Position numbers and translations under genes: made by a program. Source: Mycetocola zhadangensis (lineage in GTDB: Bacteria > Actinomycetota > Actinomycetes > Actinomycetales > Microbacteriaceae). From it: a stretch of 64,000 nt of DNA. Numbering within the stretch: the first letter of the stretch is position 1; each line of letters opens with the position of its first letter. Where the stretch lies: positions 744,001 to 808,000 of the forward strand of contig NZ_RCWJ01000002.1 in the NCBI RefSeq assembly GCF_003668565.1. Direction: 5' to 3'. The notes under the pieces were generated by a model. The model was given only the letters and a program-made list of their open reading frames with translations. It had not been told where the DNA came from and made no database searches. Shown here piece by piece: positions 1-8,613 of the stretch.

Positions 1-1
1 C

Positions 2-514
2 GTGCGCCACATCCTGGCCCAGCGAAAGATCTCCTTCACCGACACCTCGGCTGACCTCGGGGGTGTCGTCGGTGAAGTGCTCCTCGAGCCGACCCGCCTG
101 TACACCTCGCCTCTTCTCGACCTCATCGGTCGTCACCCCGGCGCCATCCACTCGCTCTCCCACGTCACTGGGGGTGGTATCGCCGCCAACCTGGCGCGCG
201 TGCTTCCCGTCGGCAGCTGGGCAGAGGTCGACCGCGCAAGCTGGTCACCCGCTCCCGTCTTCCGGGCGCTCAGCGACATGGCCGGCTCAACACTGGAGAG
301 CGCTGAAGGAACCTGGAACCTCGGCATCGGCTTCTTTGCAATCGTGAAAGCGGATGCCGCTTCAGCGGTCATCGCTGACCTCACGTCCGGCGGCATCCCG
401 GCCTGGCAAGCCGGAACAGTGCACATTGGTTCAAGGGACATCAGCGGTTTCGAGCAGGGAGCGAAGGGTGTCGATGGCGGCGCCGTTCGACTCGTCGGAA
501 GCTACGCAAACTAA
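2..514 (+). CDS. purM: Phosphoribosylformylglycinamidine cyclo-ligase (AIR synthetase), C-terminal part
   Basis: This is the 3' end of purM, cut by the left edge of the window. PurM makes aminoimidazole ribotide from FGAM with ATP, the fifth step of cytosolic purine synthesis. The visible 170 residues hold the typical C-terminal AIRS domain, including LSHVTGGGIAANLARVLP and the late segment GIGFFAIV. purF follows 45 bases downstream on the same strand, so the two form a purine operon ended by the hairpin at 2063-2095. The start codon lies outside the window. Confidence 0.95.
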   Translation: MRHILAQRKISFTDTSADLGGVVGEVLLEPTRLYTSPLLDLIGRHPGAIHSLSHVTGGGIAANLARVLPVGSWAEVDRASWSPAPVFRALSDMAGSTLESAEGTWNLGIGFFAIVKADAASAVIADLTSGGIPAWQAGTVHIGSRDISGFEQGAKGVDGGAVRLVGSYAN

Positions 515-559
515 CAACTCAGCAGTTCACACCACCGCAACGCAAGGAGCCCGCTAGGT

Positions 560-2017
560 ATGTGCGGCATCGTCGGCATCGTTTCCCCTGAGCTCGTCAA
601 CCAGCAGGTCTATGACGCTCTTCTGCTGTTGCAACACCGTGGGCAGGACTCGACGGGCATCGCGACCGCCGACGGTCCGACCTTCCACATGCACAAGGCC
701 AAGGGGCAGGTGCGCGAGGCGTTCCGCACTCGCGATATGCGCTCGCTGCTCGGAAAGATGGGTCTCGGCCACGTGCGTTACGCCACCAAGGGCGTCGCCG
801 ACAACGAGCAGGAAGCCCAGCCGTTCTATGTGAACGCTCCGTACGGCATCATCCTCGTGCACAACGGCAACCTCACGAACACTCGTGAACTGGCCGACGA
901 CCTCTTCCACATCGACCGTCGCCACGTGAACTCGACCAGCGACACCGAGATGCTGCTCAACGTGCTCGCTACCGAACTGCAGTCGCAGATCACCGGCCTC
1001 GAGCTCGACCCCGACCAGGTGTTCACCGCTGTGTCGCAGGTTCACGAGCGTGTTGAGGGGTCGTATGCCGCCATCGCCATGATCGCCGGGCACGGCCTTC
1101 TCGCATTCCGTGACCCGTATGGCATCCGTCCCCTCATCCTCGGCAAGCGCTCAGCCGGGCTGGTCGGCGAGGAGTGGATCGTGACGAGCGAGTCGCTCGT
1201 GCTCGAGAGCGCCGGCTACGACGTGGTTCGCGAGGTAGCGCCGGGCGAGGCCATCTTCATCACGACCTCGGGTGAAATGTACTCTCGCCAGTGCGCGAAG
1301 AATCCGCGCCTCGTCCCATGCTCATTCGAGTATGTCTACCTGGCTCGTCCAGACTCAGTCATGAACGGCATCTCCGTGTACGAGGCTCGCCTCCGCCTCG
1401 GTGACCGGCTGGCAACCACCATCGCCGAGCACACACCGATGGGTGACATCGACGTTGTCATGCCCATCCCCGACTCGTCCCGCCCTGCCGCCATGCAGGT
1501 CGCGCAGAAGCTCGGCATCGAATATCGCGAGGGTTTCTACAAGAACCGTTACGTCGGCCGCACATTCATCATGCCCGGCCAGGCCCAGCGTAAGAAGAGC
1601 GTCCGTCAGAAGCTGAATGCGATGTCGATGGAGTTCAAGGGCAAGAACATTCTCATCGTCGACGACTCCATCGTGCGCGGCACGACGTCGAAGGAGATCG
1701 TTGACATGGCTCGAGCGGCCGGCGCCAACAAGGTGACATTCACCTCGGCCGCGCCGCCCGTTCGTTACCCGCACGTCTACGGCATCAACATGCCGTCTCG
1801 CACGGAACTCGTTGCACACAACCGCAAGATTCCCGAGATCGCCCGTGAGCTCGGTGCCGACCGCCTCATCTACCAGGAGGTCGAAGACATGCAGCAGGCG
1901 ATCATCCAGGGATCAAACGTCACCGAGCTCGAGATGAGCTGCTTCACCGGCGAATACGTCACCGGAAACGTCACCCCTGAGTACCTCGACTGGGTCGAGC
2001 GCAACCAGCTCTCCTAA
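560..2017 (+). CDS. purF: Amidophosphoribosyltransferase
   Basis: PurF catalyses the committed step of purine synthesis, moving glutamine amide nitrogen to PRPP. The 485-residue protein starts MCGIVGIVS, so Cys2 is the expected N-terminal nucleophile after Met removal, and HRGQDSTG and the HNGNLTN segment follow in the glutaminase half. The phosphoribosyltransferase half carries the PRPP loop IVDDSIVRGTTS near residue 367. Length and architecture are normal for the family. It lies 45 bases after purM on the same strand, in the order usual for actinobacteria. No odd features. Confidence 0.98.
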   Translation: MCGIVGIVSPELVNQQVYDALLLLQHRGQDSTGIATADGPTFHMHKAKGQVREAFRTRDMRSLLGKMGLGHVRYATKGVADNEQEAQPFYVNAPYGIILVHNGNLTNTRELADDLFHIDRRHVNSTSDTEMLLNVLATELQSQITGLELDPDQVFTAVSQVHERVEGSYAAIAMIAGHGLLAFRDPYGIRPLILGKRSAGLVGEEWIVTSESLVLESAGYDVVREVAPGEAIFITTSGEMYSRQCAKNPRLVPCSFEYVYLARPDSVMNGISVYEARLRLGDRLATTIAEHTPMGDIDVVMPIPDSSRPAAMQVAQKLGIEYREGFYKNRYVGRTFIMPGQAQRKKSVRQKLNAMSMEFKGKNILIVDDSIVRGTTSKEIVDMARAAGANKVTFTSAAPPVRYPHVYGINMPSRTELVAHNRKIPEIARELGADRLIYQEVEDMQQAIIQGSNVTELEMSCFTGEYVTGNVTPEYLDWVERNQLS

Positions 2018-2062
2018 CCGTTTGAAGCGTCCGCGATGGCGCTCCGCGACTTGGCGTGTGCT

Positions 2063-2095
2063 GGATGCCACGTGGCCGCTAGCCCCGTGGCATCC
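2063..2095 (+). terminator. Hairpin terminator after purF
   Basis: GGATGCCACG at 2063-2072 is perfectly inverted as CGTGGCATCC at 2086-2095, with a 13-base loop. It lies 46 bases after the purF stop. There is no T-run, as is common in high-G+C actinobacteria. The arms are built from the 11-mer that is over-represented across the window (see findings). Confidence 0.75.
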
Positions 2096-2306
2096 GTCTG
2101 CGTGTAAATACGAGGCAATGCCCGGCGATGGGCGTTTCCCGCGCCGATCTGATCGGCCTGGTCGGCTCGAACCGTCACGATGATCGCCCCTCGAACGGGG
2201 CACGTCAAACGCTTCGCATTAACGCGCAAGCCTGTCAACCGCGGACAATGTTTTTTCGTGAATCTCTTACTTCGTGACAGAGTTTTGGAAGACGGGAGAG
2301 AGAGCA
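2096..2306. other. Intergenic region before the small-ORF/MarR cluster
   Basis: No convincing gene is visible here. Open frames on both strands lack ribosome sites and conserved-looking sequence. The second half is relatively AT-rich (around 2245-2290) and probably carries the promoter of the downstream small ORF, but I could not fix -35 and -10 boxes with confidence. Confidence 0.4.
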
Positions 2307-2468
2307 ATGAGCATTTCACAGCGAAACACCGGGCGGCTGCACAGCCCATTCACCGAGGTTCGAGAAGAAGCGCGCGACCAGGTCCTGATGACCGTCGCCA
2401 GCGCCACCGGACTCATCTCGGTGGCCACAGCTGTGGTTACCGTCGCTCTCGGTTCCAGCTGGAACTAA
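2307..2468 (+). CDS. Small single-pass membrane protein, unknown function
   Basis: This 53-residue ORF begins at an ATG preceded by a good purine-rich ribosome site (GGGAGAGAGAG). A more upstream start at 2274 is possible but lacks one. A polar N-terminal half (SISQRNTGRLHSPF) is followed by a single hydrophobic stretch (LMTVASATGLISVATAVV) near the C-terminus, suggesting a short membrane-anchored peptide. I do not recognise the family. A 93-residue unknown ORF and a MarR regulator follow on the same strand, so it may be the first gene of a small regulatory operon. Confidence 0.55.
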   Translation: MSISQRNTGRLHSPFTEVREEARDQVLMTVASATGLISVATAVVTVALGSSWN

Positions 2469-2499
2469 CGCCTCGAAACATCGCAACGAAAGCACCCCA

Positions 2500-2781
2500 A
2501 TGACACTTCTTGACAACTCCGCACCGGCCCCAACCACATGGGCCCCGGCGACGGAGGAAGCACCTCGAACTCGCGCTGAGTGGCGACTCGCGGACACCGA
2601 CTTCTGGGCGGCGTCCTATCGCGGCTACTTCGGTGGCACAATTGACAAGCAGGGTGATCACTACTTTGTCCGCGACACCTTCGCAAGTTACATCGGAGAC
2701 TACTCCGATCTCGCGATGGCCCAACGGAGACTCGAAGATCACCTTGAGTCACTGCTCACGGAGCAGCGCGACCGGCCGTAG
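2500..2781 (+). CDS. Hypothetical protein
   Basis: A 93-residue ORF of unknown function lies 31 bases after the small membrane ORF and 70 bases before the MarR gene. It is rich in aromatic and acidic residues in its middle (WRLADTDFWAASYRGYFGG) and has no signal peptide or membrane span. The composition looks like a folded cytosolic domain. The ribosome site before the ATG is weak, so the call rests on codon-like composition and position. A competing frame reading through this region (start 2510) is the upstream extension of the MarR ORF and is rejected. Confidence 0.55.
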   Translation: MTLLDNSAPAPTTWAPATEEAPRTRAEWRLADTDFWAASYRGYFGGTIDKQGDHYFVRDTFASYIGDYSDLAMAQRRLEDHLESLLTEQRDRP

Positions 2782-2851
2782 TCCCCGAACCAGCTCGGCT
2801 CGAGGGTGGCCGCGCGTTCCGTCCGCCACAATCGGAAAGGATGCGCCACGC

Positions 2852-3355
2852 ATGCCCCTCAATGTCGTGCGACACGAATCCGAGCATTTGTATGCCCGGG
2901 AACCGCGGCGGGCGTTCGCCCGCGGAGCGATTCAGGCCGTTCTTCGCCTCCACCGGGCGGAAGAAGTCAGCATCGAGCGGGTACGTCAGGCATCCGGACT
3001 TGGTAAAAACGAGTTTCACGCGATGCGTTACCTGCTGCAGGCGCAGCGCGAGCAGCGCGAAATGGGTCCCAAGGACCTCATAGTGATGCTCGGTCTGTCG
3101 AGCGCCTCGGTGACGAAGATCGTCGACAACCTGGTCGAACTGGGCCACCTCAGTCGGTCACCGCACAAGACGGACCGCCGGGCCTGGATCCTGCAGCCGA
3201 CCGAGGCCGGCGCCGAAAATATCGAGCGCTCCTATGGCAACTTTCACCAGTCGGTGGTTGAGGTGATGGAGGGACTGTCGCCAGCTGATGCCGCGACGGT
3301 TGAGAAGGTGCTGTCCGATGTGATCGAGCGGCTCGAGTCTGCCGACAGTAAGTAA
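2852..3355 (+). CDS. MarR family transcriptional regulator
   Basis: A 167-residue winged-helix regulator. The region around residues 55-110 (EMGPKDLIVMLGLSSASVTK, then VDNLVELGHLSR and KTDRRAW) is a MarR recognition helix and wing. The N-terminal helices begin FARGAIQAVLRLHRAEE. Start chosen at the ATG with GGAAAGGA about nine bases upstream; the frame stays open much further upstream but without a site. The ligand is unknown. It is probably cotranscribed with the two small ORFs before it, which are its best candidate targets. Confidence 0.85.
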   Translation: MPLNVVRHESEHLYAREPRRAFARGAIQAVLRLHRAEEVSIERVRQASGLGKNEFHAMRYLLQAQREQREMGPKDLIVMLGLSSASVTKIVDNLVELGHLSRSPHKTDRRAWILQPTEAGAENIERSYGNFHQSVVEVMEGLSPADAATVEKVLSDVIERLESADSK

Positions 3356-3405
3356 CGCCCTTCGGCATCAGGAGAAATCCCAGACTTACTCAATACCCTG
3401 AGGAG

Positions 3406-3747
3406 ATGGTCTCCGAGAGCGAACTTCAACGCGAGATTGCCCTGGGCGAGAGCAAGGGCCGCCCGATCCGGCGGATGCTTCGACGCATCCGTTCCTGGAT
3501 CGATACCCACCCACGGCTCCGCCTCAGCTATCGAATCGGAGTCGGCCTGCTCGGCGGACTCATCGCGCTGCTGGGCCTGATCCTCGTGCCGCTACCTGGC
3601 CCGGGATGGCTCGTGGTTTTTCTCGGCCTTGCGATACTCGGCACCGAGTTCGCCTGGGCGCACCGGCTCGCAGCCTTCGTCAAGCGTCAACTCGCCAGAT
3701 TCTGGGCATGGTGGGATGCGCGCAAATCCATGCGCGCCGCTAGCTGA
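3406..3747 (+). CDS. PGPGW-family (TIGR02611) membrane protein
   Basis: A 113-residue integral membrane protein with two close hydrophobic helices joined by the signature PLPGPGWLVV. Basic arginine-rich segments at both ends point to cytoplasmic termini. The family is widespread in actinobacteria and has no established function. GAGGAG abuts the ATG directly, too close to act as a ribosome site, while TACCCT lies six bases before the ATG, so this may be a leaderless transcript. Convergent with the DUF3073 gene. Confidence 0.85.
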   Translation: MVSESELQREIALGESKGRPIRRMLRRIRSWIDTHPRLRLSYRIGVGLLGGLIALLGLILVPLPGPGWLVVFLGLAILGTEFAWAHRLAAFVKRQLARFWAWWDARKSMRAAS

Positions 3748-3769
3748 CGACGAGTAGCCGACCGTCGGG

Positions 3770-3967
3770 TCAGGCTCGCTTGGGCTCGTCTGCCGCCTTG
3801 TATTCGTCGGCGTACTCGGCCCACTTCGCTGCCTCATCTGCATACGACTCGTCGTGCGCGTGCCCCGTGAGTTCGCGCTCAAGAGCGTCGTAGTTCACGT
3901 CGGGACTAAACGACTTCAGCTCACGTGCGATCTTCGTGTGCTTTGCCTTCTGACGGCCACGCCCCAT
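3770..3967 (-). CDS. DUF3073 family protein
   Basis: A 65-residue hydrophilic protein starting MGRGRQKAKHTKIARELK, the conserved basic N-terminus of DUF3073, then an acidic, alanine-rich tail. The family is restricted to actinobacteria and has no assigned function. The basic start suggests nucleic-acid or ribosome contact, which is inference only. It stands alone, convergent with the PGPGW gene. Confidence 0.85.
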   Translation of the reverse strand: MGRGRQKAKHTKIARELKSFSPDVNYDALERELTGHAHDESYADEAAKWAEYADEYKAADEPKRA

Positions 3968-4087
3968 GCGAGACCCCCTTACGAATTAGTAGCGAGGCGG
4001 TGGAGATCCGCCCTATGGTTTAAACCAACCAGGGAACGATAAAGACTAAATTCGATCTTAGCATGGCCCACCCTCAGCGCTGGCCGG

Positions 4088-4459
4088 TCAGGCGAGGATA
4101 AAGCCGATCGCGGCCAGCCCGATGCCGAGAACCAGATTCGCGCCGATCGACGCGGCCGCCGTTCTCCAGCGTCCCCTCTCGACCAGCTGAATCGCCTCAA
4201 CGCTGAACGTCGAGAAGGTCGTCAGCCCACCGCACAACCCGGTGATGAGAATGAGCGACCATTCGCTCGACAGGTGCGACTGCGTGGCGAGACCGAGAAG
4301 CAGGCCGGCGAGAAACGACCCGATCGCATTCACCGCGAGAACCCCGAGCGGGAGCCTGCCCGTCGCGGCATCGTGGGGAAACAGCAGGGTGGTGAGATAA
4401 CGCAGGACGGCGCCGATGGCACCGGCGCCGATAACGGCCGCAGCAAGCGCCGGGGTCAT
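4088..4459 (-). CDS. crcB: Fluoride efflux channel subunit CrcB/FluC
   Basis: A 123-residue, four-helix membrane protein of the CrcB/Fluc family, which exports fluoride. The family motif appears as CGGLTTFSTFSVE in the middle, with an N-terminal GAIGAVLRY segment. It overlaps the upstream crcB copy by ATGA (4456-4459), so the two are translationally coupled. Paired unequal copies are typical of Gram-positive organisms, where they form heterodimers. Confidence 0.93.
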   Translation of the reverse strand: MTPALAAAVIGAGAIGAVLRYLTTLLFPHDAATGRLPLGVLAVNAIGSFLAGLLLGLATQSHLSSEWSLILITGLCGGLTTFSTFSVEAIQLVERGRWRTAAASIGANLVLGIGLAAIGFILA

Positions 4460-4866
4460 TCGGTGGTCCAGTCGGATGGTTCTACACCGCGCCCGAAGTG
4501 GTGTCCCAGTCGAATGCCGACGAAGGCAGCCCCGAGGCCGAGCACCAGTGAGGCGGCGAGGTGCACAGCGGCAAGTGCGAACTGTTCCGACGCGAGTTGA
4601 ACAACGACGGCCGACGCGAGTGCAGAGAATGTGGTGAACGAGCCGAGCACGCCAGCACCCAATCCGGCACGGAGCCAGTCAGGTACGGCTGGCCTGACCC
4701 ATACCGATCCGACCAGGAGGGCCAGAACAAACGAACCGATTACGTTGACGAGCAGAGTGCTGTACGGGAACGCGTCGTTCGGGCTGGCGAGAAGCGCATC
4801 TGCGGCCCACCGCAGCGCGGTGCCGACCAGGCCGCCGACGAAGACGGCAGCAAGGCGCATCAGCAT
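4456..4866 (-). CDS. crcB: Fluoride efflux channel subunit CrcB/FluC (second subunit)
   Basis: A 136-residue partner of the downstream crcB. It carries GTALRWAADALL near the N-terminus and the signature GVLGSFTTFSALASA in the pore region. A second ATG lies two codons downstream of the one chosen. The gene starts 10 bases after the KimA-like permease on the same strand, so it is probably read through from it. No fluoride riboswitch could sit in that gap. Confidence 0.93.
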   Translation of the reverse strand: MLMRLAAVFVGGLVGTALRWAADALLASPNDAFPYSTLLVNVIGSFVLALLVGSVWVRPAVPDWLRAGLGAGVLGSFTTFSALASAVVVQLASEQFALAAVHLAASLVLGLGAAFVGIRLGHHFGRGVEPSDWTTE

Positions 4867-4876
4867 GCCGCCAAGG

Positions 4877-6910
4877 TTATCTCCTCGGGTGGCTCACCCG
4901 TTCGCGTGTGCCTGGCCGCACCGGCTCGCCGCGCCTCTCCTGACCGGGCAGCGGTCGTGAGCGACGCCCATAAATTAGTTCAGACGAGTCCAGCAACCAC
5001 GGGACGAGCGCGATGGTGACGCCGTGCACGAGCATCAGTTGCTGACGTATGCGGTTGGCGCGACGGTTGTGAAGGATGCTCTCCCACCAGTGGCCAACGA
5101 TGTATTGAGGCAGGTACACGGTCACGACAGTTGGCCCGTGATTCTCGCGGTACTTCGCGATGTATCTGATGATCGGCACCGCGAAGTCCCGATAGGGCGA
5201 CTCGAGAACAATGAGGGGAACGCGGATGTTCTGTTCCTGCCATTGTTGTTCCAGTCGTTGGGCCGTCTGCTCATCTGCGGCGATGTGGATGGCGACAATC
5301 GACTGGTGTCTGGCGGCGAGGGCGTAATCGAGCGCCTTGAGCGCCGGCTTCTGCATCTTGTTGATGAGAACAATGGCGTGATCACCATCGGCGCCGAAGG
5401 CAGTTGTTTCGTCGACCTCGATCTCTGTCTCGACGTCGCGGTAGTACCGGTTGACCCCGAGCATGAGTGTGTACAGGACGGGCATGAGCACAAAGACCAG
5501 CCAGGCGCCGTGCGTGAATTTCGTGATGGTCACCACAATGAGGACGACGGCGGTGAGCACGGCCCCTCCGGCGTTGACCACGAGTCCGCGCCACACCTCG
5601 GAGCGGTTGGTACAGCCGCCGCGAAGCAGACCCATCCAGTGCCGCACCATACCGGCTTGCCCAAGCGTGAATGAGACGAAGACGCCGATGATGTAGAGCT
5701 GAATCAGTTGGGTGAGGTTGGCCCGATAGACCACGAGGATGGCGCACGCGGCGAGGCCGAGCACAATCATGCCGTTGGAGAAGACGAGTCGGTCACCCCG
5801 CGTGTTGAGCGACTTCGGGGCGTAGGAATCACGGGCGAGAACCGCGCCGAGAAGCGGGAACCCATTGAAAGCCGTGTTGGCTGCGAGGAGCAGCACGCAC
5901 GCTGTTGCCGCCTGAATGACGTAAAAGAGAACGCTGTTCGCTCCGAACACCGCGGTCGCGACTTGAGCGACGAGGCTCGGTTGAGGTGTCGTTTCGCAAT
6001 TCTGGAACCCGATGAGGTGGCAAGCGTCCTCGGCGTAGTGCACCTGCGAGATGAGCGCGACAGCGGTGAGCCCGGCGAACAGGACGATGGCCGTCCCGCC
6101 CATCAACACGAGTGTCGCCTGCGCGTTCTTGACCTTCGGTCGTCGAAACGCCGGAACACCATTGGAAACTGCTTCGACGCCGGTGAGCGCACTGCATCCG
6201 CTCGAGAACGCGCGGAGGAGCAGGAGGATGAAGGCGGCCTGGCTGAGGTCTTCCCCTTCGACGGTGTACGCGGCGCTCGATGCTACGGGCGCGTCTCCAA
6301 AGGCGGTGCGGATGAGGCCGACGATGAGCATCAGGAGAACGCTCGCGATGAACAGATAGGTGGGCACGGCGAAGGCTTTTGACGACTCGCGCACACCGCG
6401 AAGGTTGACCGCCATGAGGATAACGACGAAGCCGACCGCCAGTTCAATCCGCCAGCCGTTCAGTGCCGGTAGCGCGGAGATGATGTTGTCGACACCGGAT
6501 GCCACGGAGACCGCGACGGTGAGCACATAGTCGACCAGAAGCGCGGAGGCGACGACGAGCCCGGCCCTCTCGCCGAGATTTTTATGGGCGACCTCGTAGT
6601 CGCCACCACCTGACGGGTACGCCTTGACGAGCTGTCGGTAACTGGCAACCACGACGAGCAGCAGCAGGACGACGCAGGCGGCAACCCAGGGTGCGAAGCT
6701 CAGGAAGGCAAGCCCGCCGAGGGTCAGGATCATCAACAGTTCCTGGGGCGCGTACGCCACAGAGGACAACGCGTCACTGGCGAAGATAGGCAGCGCAAGT
6801 CGTTTGGAGAGCAGCTGGCCTTCAAGTTTTGCTGTGGGGAGAGGCTCACCGAGAAGAAGACGTTTGACCACTCGGTTGTCAGGCCCAGGTTCTTTGCCCT
6901 GATTCGTCAC
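4877..6910 (-). CDS. APC-superfamily permease, KimA (YdaO)-like potassium importer
   Basis: About 677 residues. The N-terminal two thirds form a 12-helix APC permease (LALPIFASDALSSVAYAPQE, SGGGDYEVAHKNLG, ALTGVEAVSNGVPAFRRP). The C-terminal cytosolic part resembles a universal-stress-like domain, as in KimA of Bacillus subtilis, a high-affinity K+ importer controlled by c-di-AMP. The open frame begins at a TTG (6946), but that TTG is the start of a TTGACT -35 box. The GTG at 6910 follows TAGTGT by eight bases and is the better, leaderless, start. Substrate is inferred from family resemblance; amino-acid transport cannot be excluded. Confidence 0.8.
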   Translation of the reverse strand: MTNQGKEPGPDNRVVKRLLLGEPLPTAKLEGQLLSKRLALPIFASDALSSVAYAPQELLMILTLGGLAFLSFAPWVAACVVLLLLVVVASYRQLVKAYPSGGGDYEVAHKNLGERAGLVVASALLVDYVLTVAVSVASGVDNIISALPALNGWRIELAVGFVVILMAVNLRGVRESSKAFAVPTYLFIASVLLMLIVGLIRTAFGDAPVASSAAYTVEGEDLSQAAFILLLLRAFSSGCSALTGVEAVSNGVPAFRRPKVKNAQATLVLMGGTAIVLFAGLTAVALISQVHYAEDACHLIGFQNCETTPQPSLVAQVATAVFGANSVLFYVIQAATACVLLLAANTAFNGFPLLGAVLARDSYAPKSLNTRGDRLVFSNGMIVLGLAACAILVVYRANLTQLIQLYIIGVFVSFTLGQAGMVRHWMGLLRGGCTNRSEVWRGLVVNAGGAVLTAVVLIVVTITKFTHGAWLVFVLMPVLYTLMLGVNRYYRDVETEIEVDETTAFGADGDHAIVLINKMQKPALKALDYALAARHQSIVAIHIAADEQTAQRLEQQWQEQNIRVPLIVLESPYRDFAVPIIRYIAKYRENHGPTVVTVYLPQYIVGHWWESILHNRRANRIRQQLMLVHGVTIALVPWLLDSSELIYGRRSRPLPGQERRGEPVRPGTRERVSHPRR

Positions 6911-6918
6911 GAGCGAGA

Positions 6919-6946
6919 ACACTACTCTTTCGGCTCCCGGAGTCAA
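6919..6946 (-). promoter_or_regulatory. Promoter of the KimA-like permease
   Basis: On the minus strand TTGACT (6946-6941) and TAGTGT (6924-6919) are separated by 16 bases. The GTG start at 6910 follows the -10 box by eight bases, so the message would begin at or next to the start codon. No room remains for a c-di-AMP riboswitch. Confidence 0.6.
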
Positions 6947-6983
6947 GCGGGTCGCGAAGAGGAATCACGGCGCGCGGGAGTTG

Positions 6984-7031
6984 CACAAGAGCCAGTGGTC
7001 CTTCCTCGCGGACGGATCACTGGCTCTTGTG
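6984..7031 (-). terminator. Hairpin terminator after the padR operon
   Basis: A perfect 14-base inverted repeat, CACAAGAGCCAGTG at 6984-6997 and its complement at 7018-7031, with GTCC/GGAC able to extend pairing inside the 20-base loop. It begins 12 bases after the padR stop. There is no T-run. Confidence 0.75.
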
Positions 7032-7042
7032 GATGAGGCTGG

Positions 7043-7672
7043 TCAGCCCTGCCTGCTGCTGAGGGCCGACCGGAAGCTGGCCTGCACGCGGTCGAGGTCA
7101 TCCTTCAGTTGCCGCACGAGGCTGTCTGTCACTGTGCCGCCGTCCCCGACGTGTGAGCGGAGTTCGGTGCGCACAGCCTGCCGGAAGTCGGCGAGCACTG
7201 TGTCGGCGTCGTGAATCGCGACCCTGCTTGTGGTGCGCGGGTCGGGGGAGTCTGTCGATACGAACGGTGCACTGGTTGCGGATTGCTTGGCCTGGCGAGC
7301 GGCCGAGGCAAGGTCCGCTTTGAGGCTTCGCATCGCATCCGTTACCCCGGTGCGCACCTCGTCCGCGAGGCGGCGGACGGAGTCGGTGACCTCGAGTTCG
7401 ATCGCGTCGAGATCGAGCCGTCGATTCTCAAGCTCCCGCCTGCCGGCCTCAGTGATCGAGTACACGGTCTTGCGGCCGTCGCTCTCCTTGGTGACCAGGC
7501 CGTCCTCCTCGAGCTTGCCGAGTCGGGGGTAAATCGTTCCCGCGCTCGGTGAGTACGTGCCGCCGAAGCGATCCGACAGCGCCTGGATCAGCTCGTAGCC
7601 GTGCTTGGGGCCTTCCGCGAGAAGGCTGAGCAGGTAAAGACGGAGGCTGCCGTGGCTGAAGACCGGGGTCAT
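7043..7672 (-). CDS. PadR family transcriptional regulator
   Basis: A 209-residue regulator. The N-terminal winged helix (residues 10-80: LSLLAEGPKHGYELIQALSD, then SAGTIYPRLGKLEEDGLV and a wing) is the PadR domain. The C-terminal part is a long helical region for dimerisation. It overlaps the upstream DUF4097 gene by ATGA. Two palindromic sites in the operon promoter (8614-8654) are its probable operators, making this an autoregulated pair. Such pairs often respond to envelope stress, which is inference here. Confidence 0.9.
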   Translation of the reverse strand: MTPVFSHGSLRLYLLSLLAEGPKHGYELIQALSDRFGGTYSPSAGTIYPRLGKLEEDGLVTKESDGRKTVYSITEAGRRELENRRLDLDAIELEVTDSVRRLADEVRTGVTDAMRSLKADLASAARQAKQSATSAPFVSTDSPDPRTTSRVAIHDADTVLADFRQAVRTELRSHVGDGGTVTDSLVRQLKDDLDRVQASFRSALSSRQG

Positions 7673-8565
7673 GCGTGACCTCCGGCGGTGAATGCGTTCA
7701 CGTCGTCGTCGCCTTCGGGAGTGGATTGCGAATCGGAAGCCGTGGCATCCGTTTCGGATTGCGACCGCCGGATCACTGTGACGTTGCCCGACACCGAATT
7801 CGCGAGGACATCGGTGTAGAAATTGCCGTCACCCTCGGTGGTGCTTGAGAACCCTCGACCCCTGGTGCCCTTGATGACGGAACTGTCGAGCTGGAGCGTG
7901 CCGGACACCGTGTTGACCACGTACCGTGTGCCTGAGCTCGCATCGAGCCGTGCGGTGAGGCTGCCTGAGACGCTGTTGGTCGAGATTCTGTCGCACCGGC
8001 CGATAGCGTCAACGAAGACCGCGCCCGAGACGGTGTCGCTCGAAAATTTGGTGATCTTGCCAGACGCGGCGATGTCGCCTGAGACGCTGTGAGCGTTGAT
8101 GGCGCCGGTGTGTGATTGCACGTTGATCTCGCCGGAGACGGCGTTGAGGTCGAGGTCTCCTGTGACGCCCTCGATCTGCAGCTCACCATTCACTGTCGAA
8201 AGGCGGGCGCTTGTCGAGAGGCCTGAGATGAGGGCGTTCGCCGAAACCATCCCGAAGGTCAGCGCGACCTTGCGCGGCACCAGCACGCTGATCTGCGCTT
8301 TGGCGGAGTTCTGGCCGAACGACTTGAAGACGTCGAGGAAGTTTTCCCAGCCCAACTGGGGGTGGTCGATCTCGAGGACGTCTCCGTCGATCGAAATTTT
8401 GAGGTCCTTGCCGGAGACCGAGTGAACCTCGACGCGGGCGCCCGGTTCGTCGTGGGCGAGGATGTCGATTTGTCCGCCGATGAGTCCCACTTTGAGCGAC
8501 CGCACGAGTTCAACATCGATGACGCGTGACTCACCGGGGAGCACGATCCATTTTTCCAGTGCCAT
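7669..8565 (-). CDS. DUF4097 family beta-strand repeat protein
   Basis: About 298 residues. After a short start (MALEKWIVLPGESRVIDVE), the protein is a ladder of short repeats in which NSVSG or NAVSG recurs roughly every 18-20 residues (ISGLSTSARLSTVNGE, LNAVSGEIN, TNSVSGSL), the DUF4097 beta-helix. There is no signal peptide. The frame is open far upstream, but the ATG at 8565 has GGAGAAGGAAAT before it and follows the operators. It is first in an operon with padR. Its role is unknown; it is a likely PadR target and possible effector. Confidence 0.88.
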   Translation of the reverse strand: MALEKWIVLPGESRVIDVELVRSLKVGLIGGQIDILAHDEPGARVEVHSVSGKDLKISIDGDVLEIDHPQLGWENFLDVFKSFGQNSAKAQISVLVPRKVALTFGMVSANALISGLSTSARLSTVNGELQIEGVTGDLDLNAVSGEINVQSHTGAINAHSVSGDIAASGKITKFSSDTVSGAVFVDAIGRCDRISTNSVSGSLTARLDASSGTRYVVNTVSGTLQLDSSVIKGTRGRGFSSTTEGDGNFYTDVLANSVSGNVTVIRRSQSETDATASDSQSTPEGDDDVNAFTAGGHA

Positions 8566-8613
8566 GTGATTTCCTTCTCCTGCCGGTCCCTGAAGAACCC
8601 TGGCTGCTTCGAA

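Noticed and set aside
5708-6382. Plus-strand ORFs across the KimA-like gene
   Set aside because: Charged, low-complexity translations that shadow codon bias of the membrane protein on the other strand.
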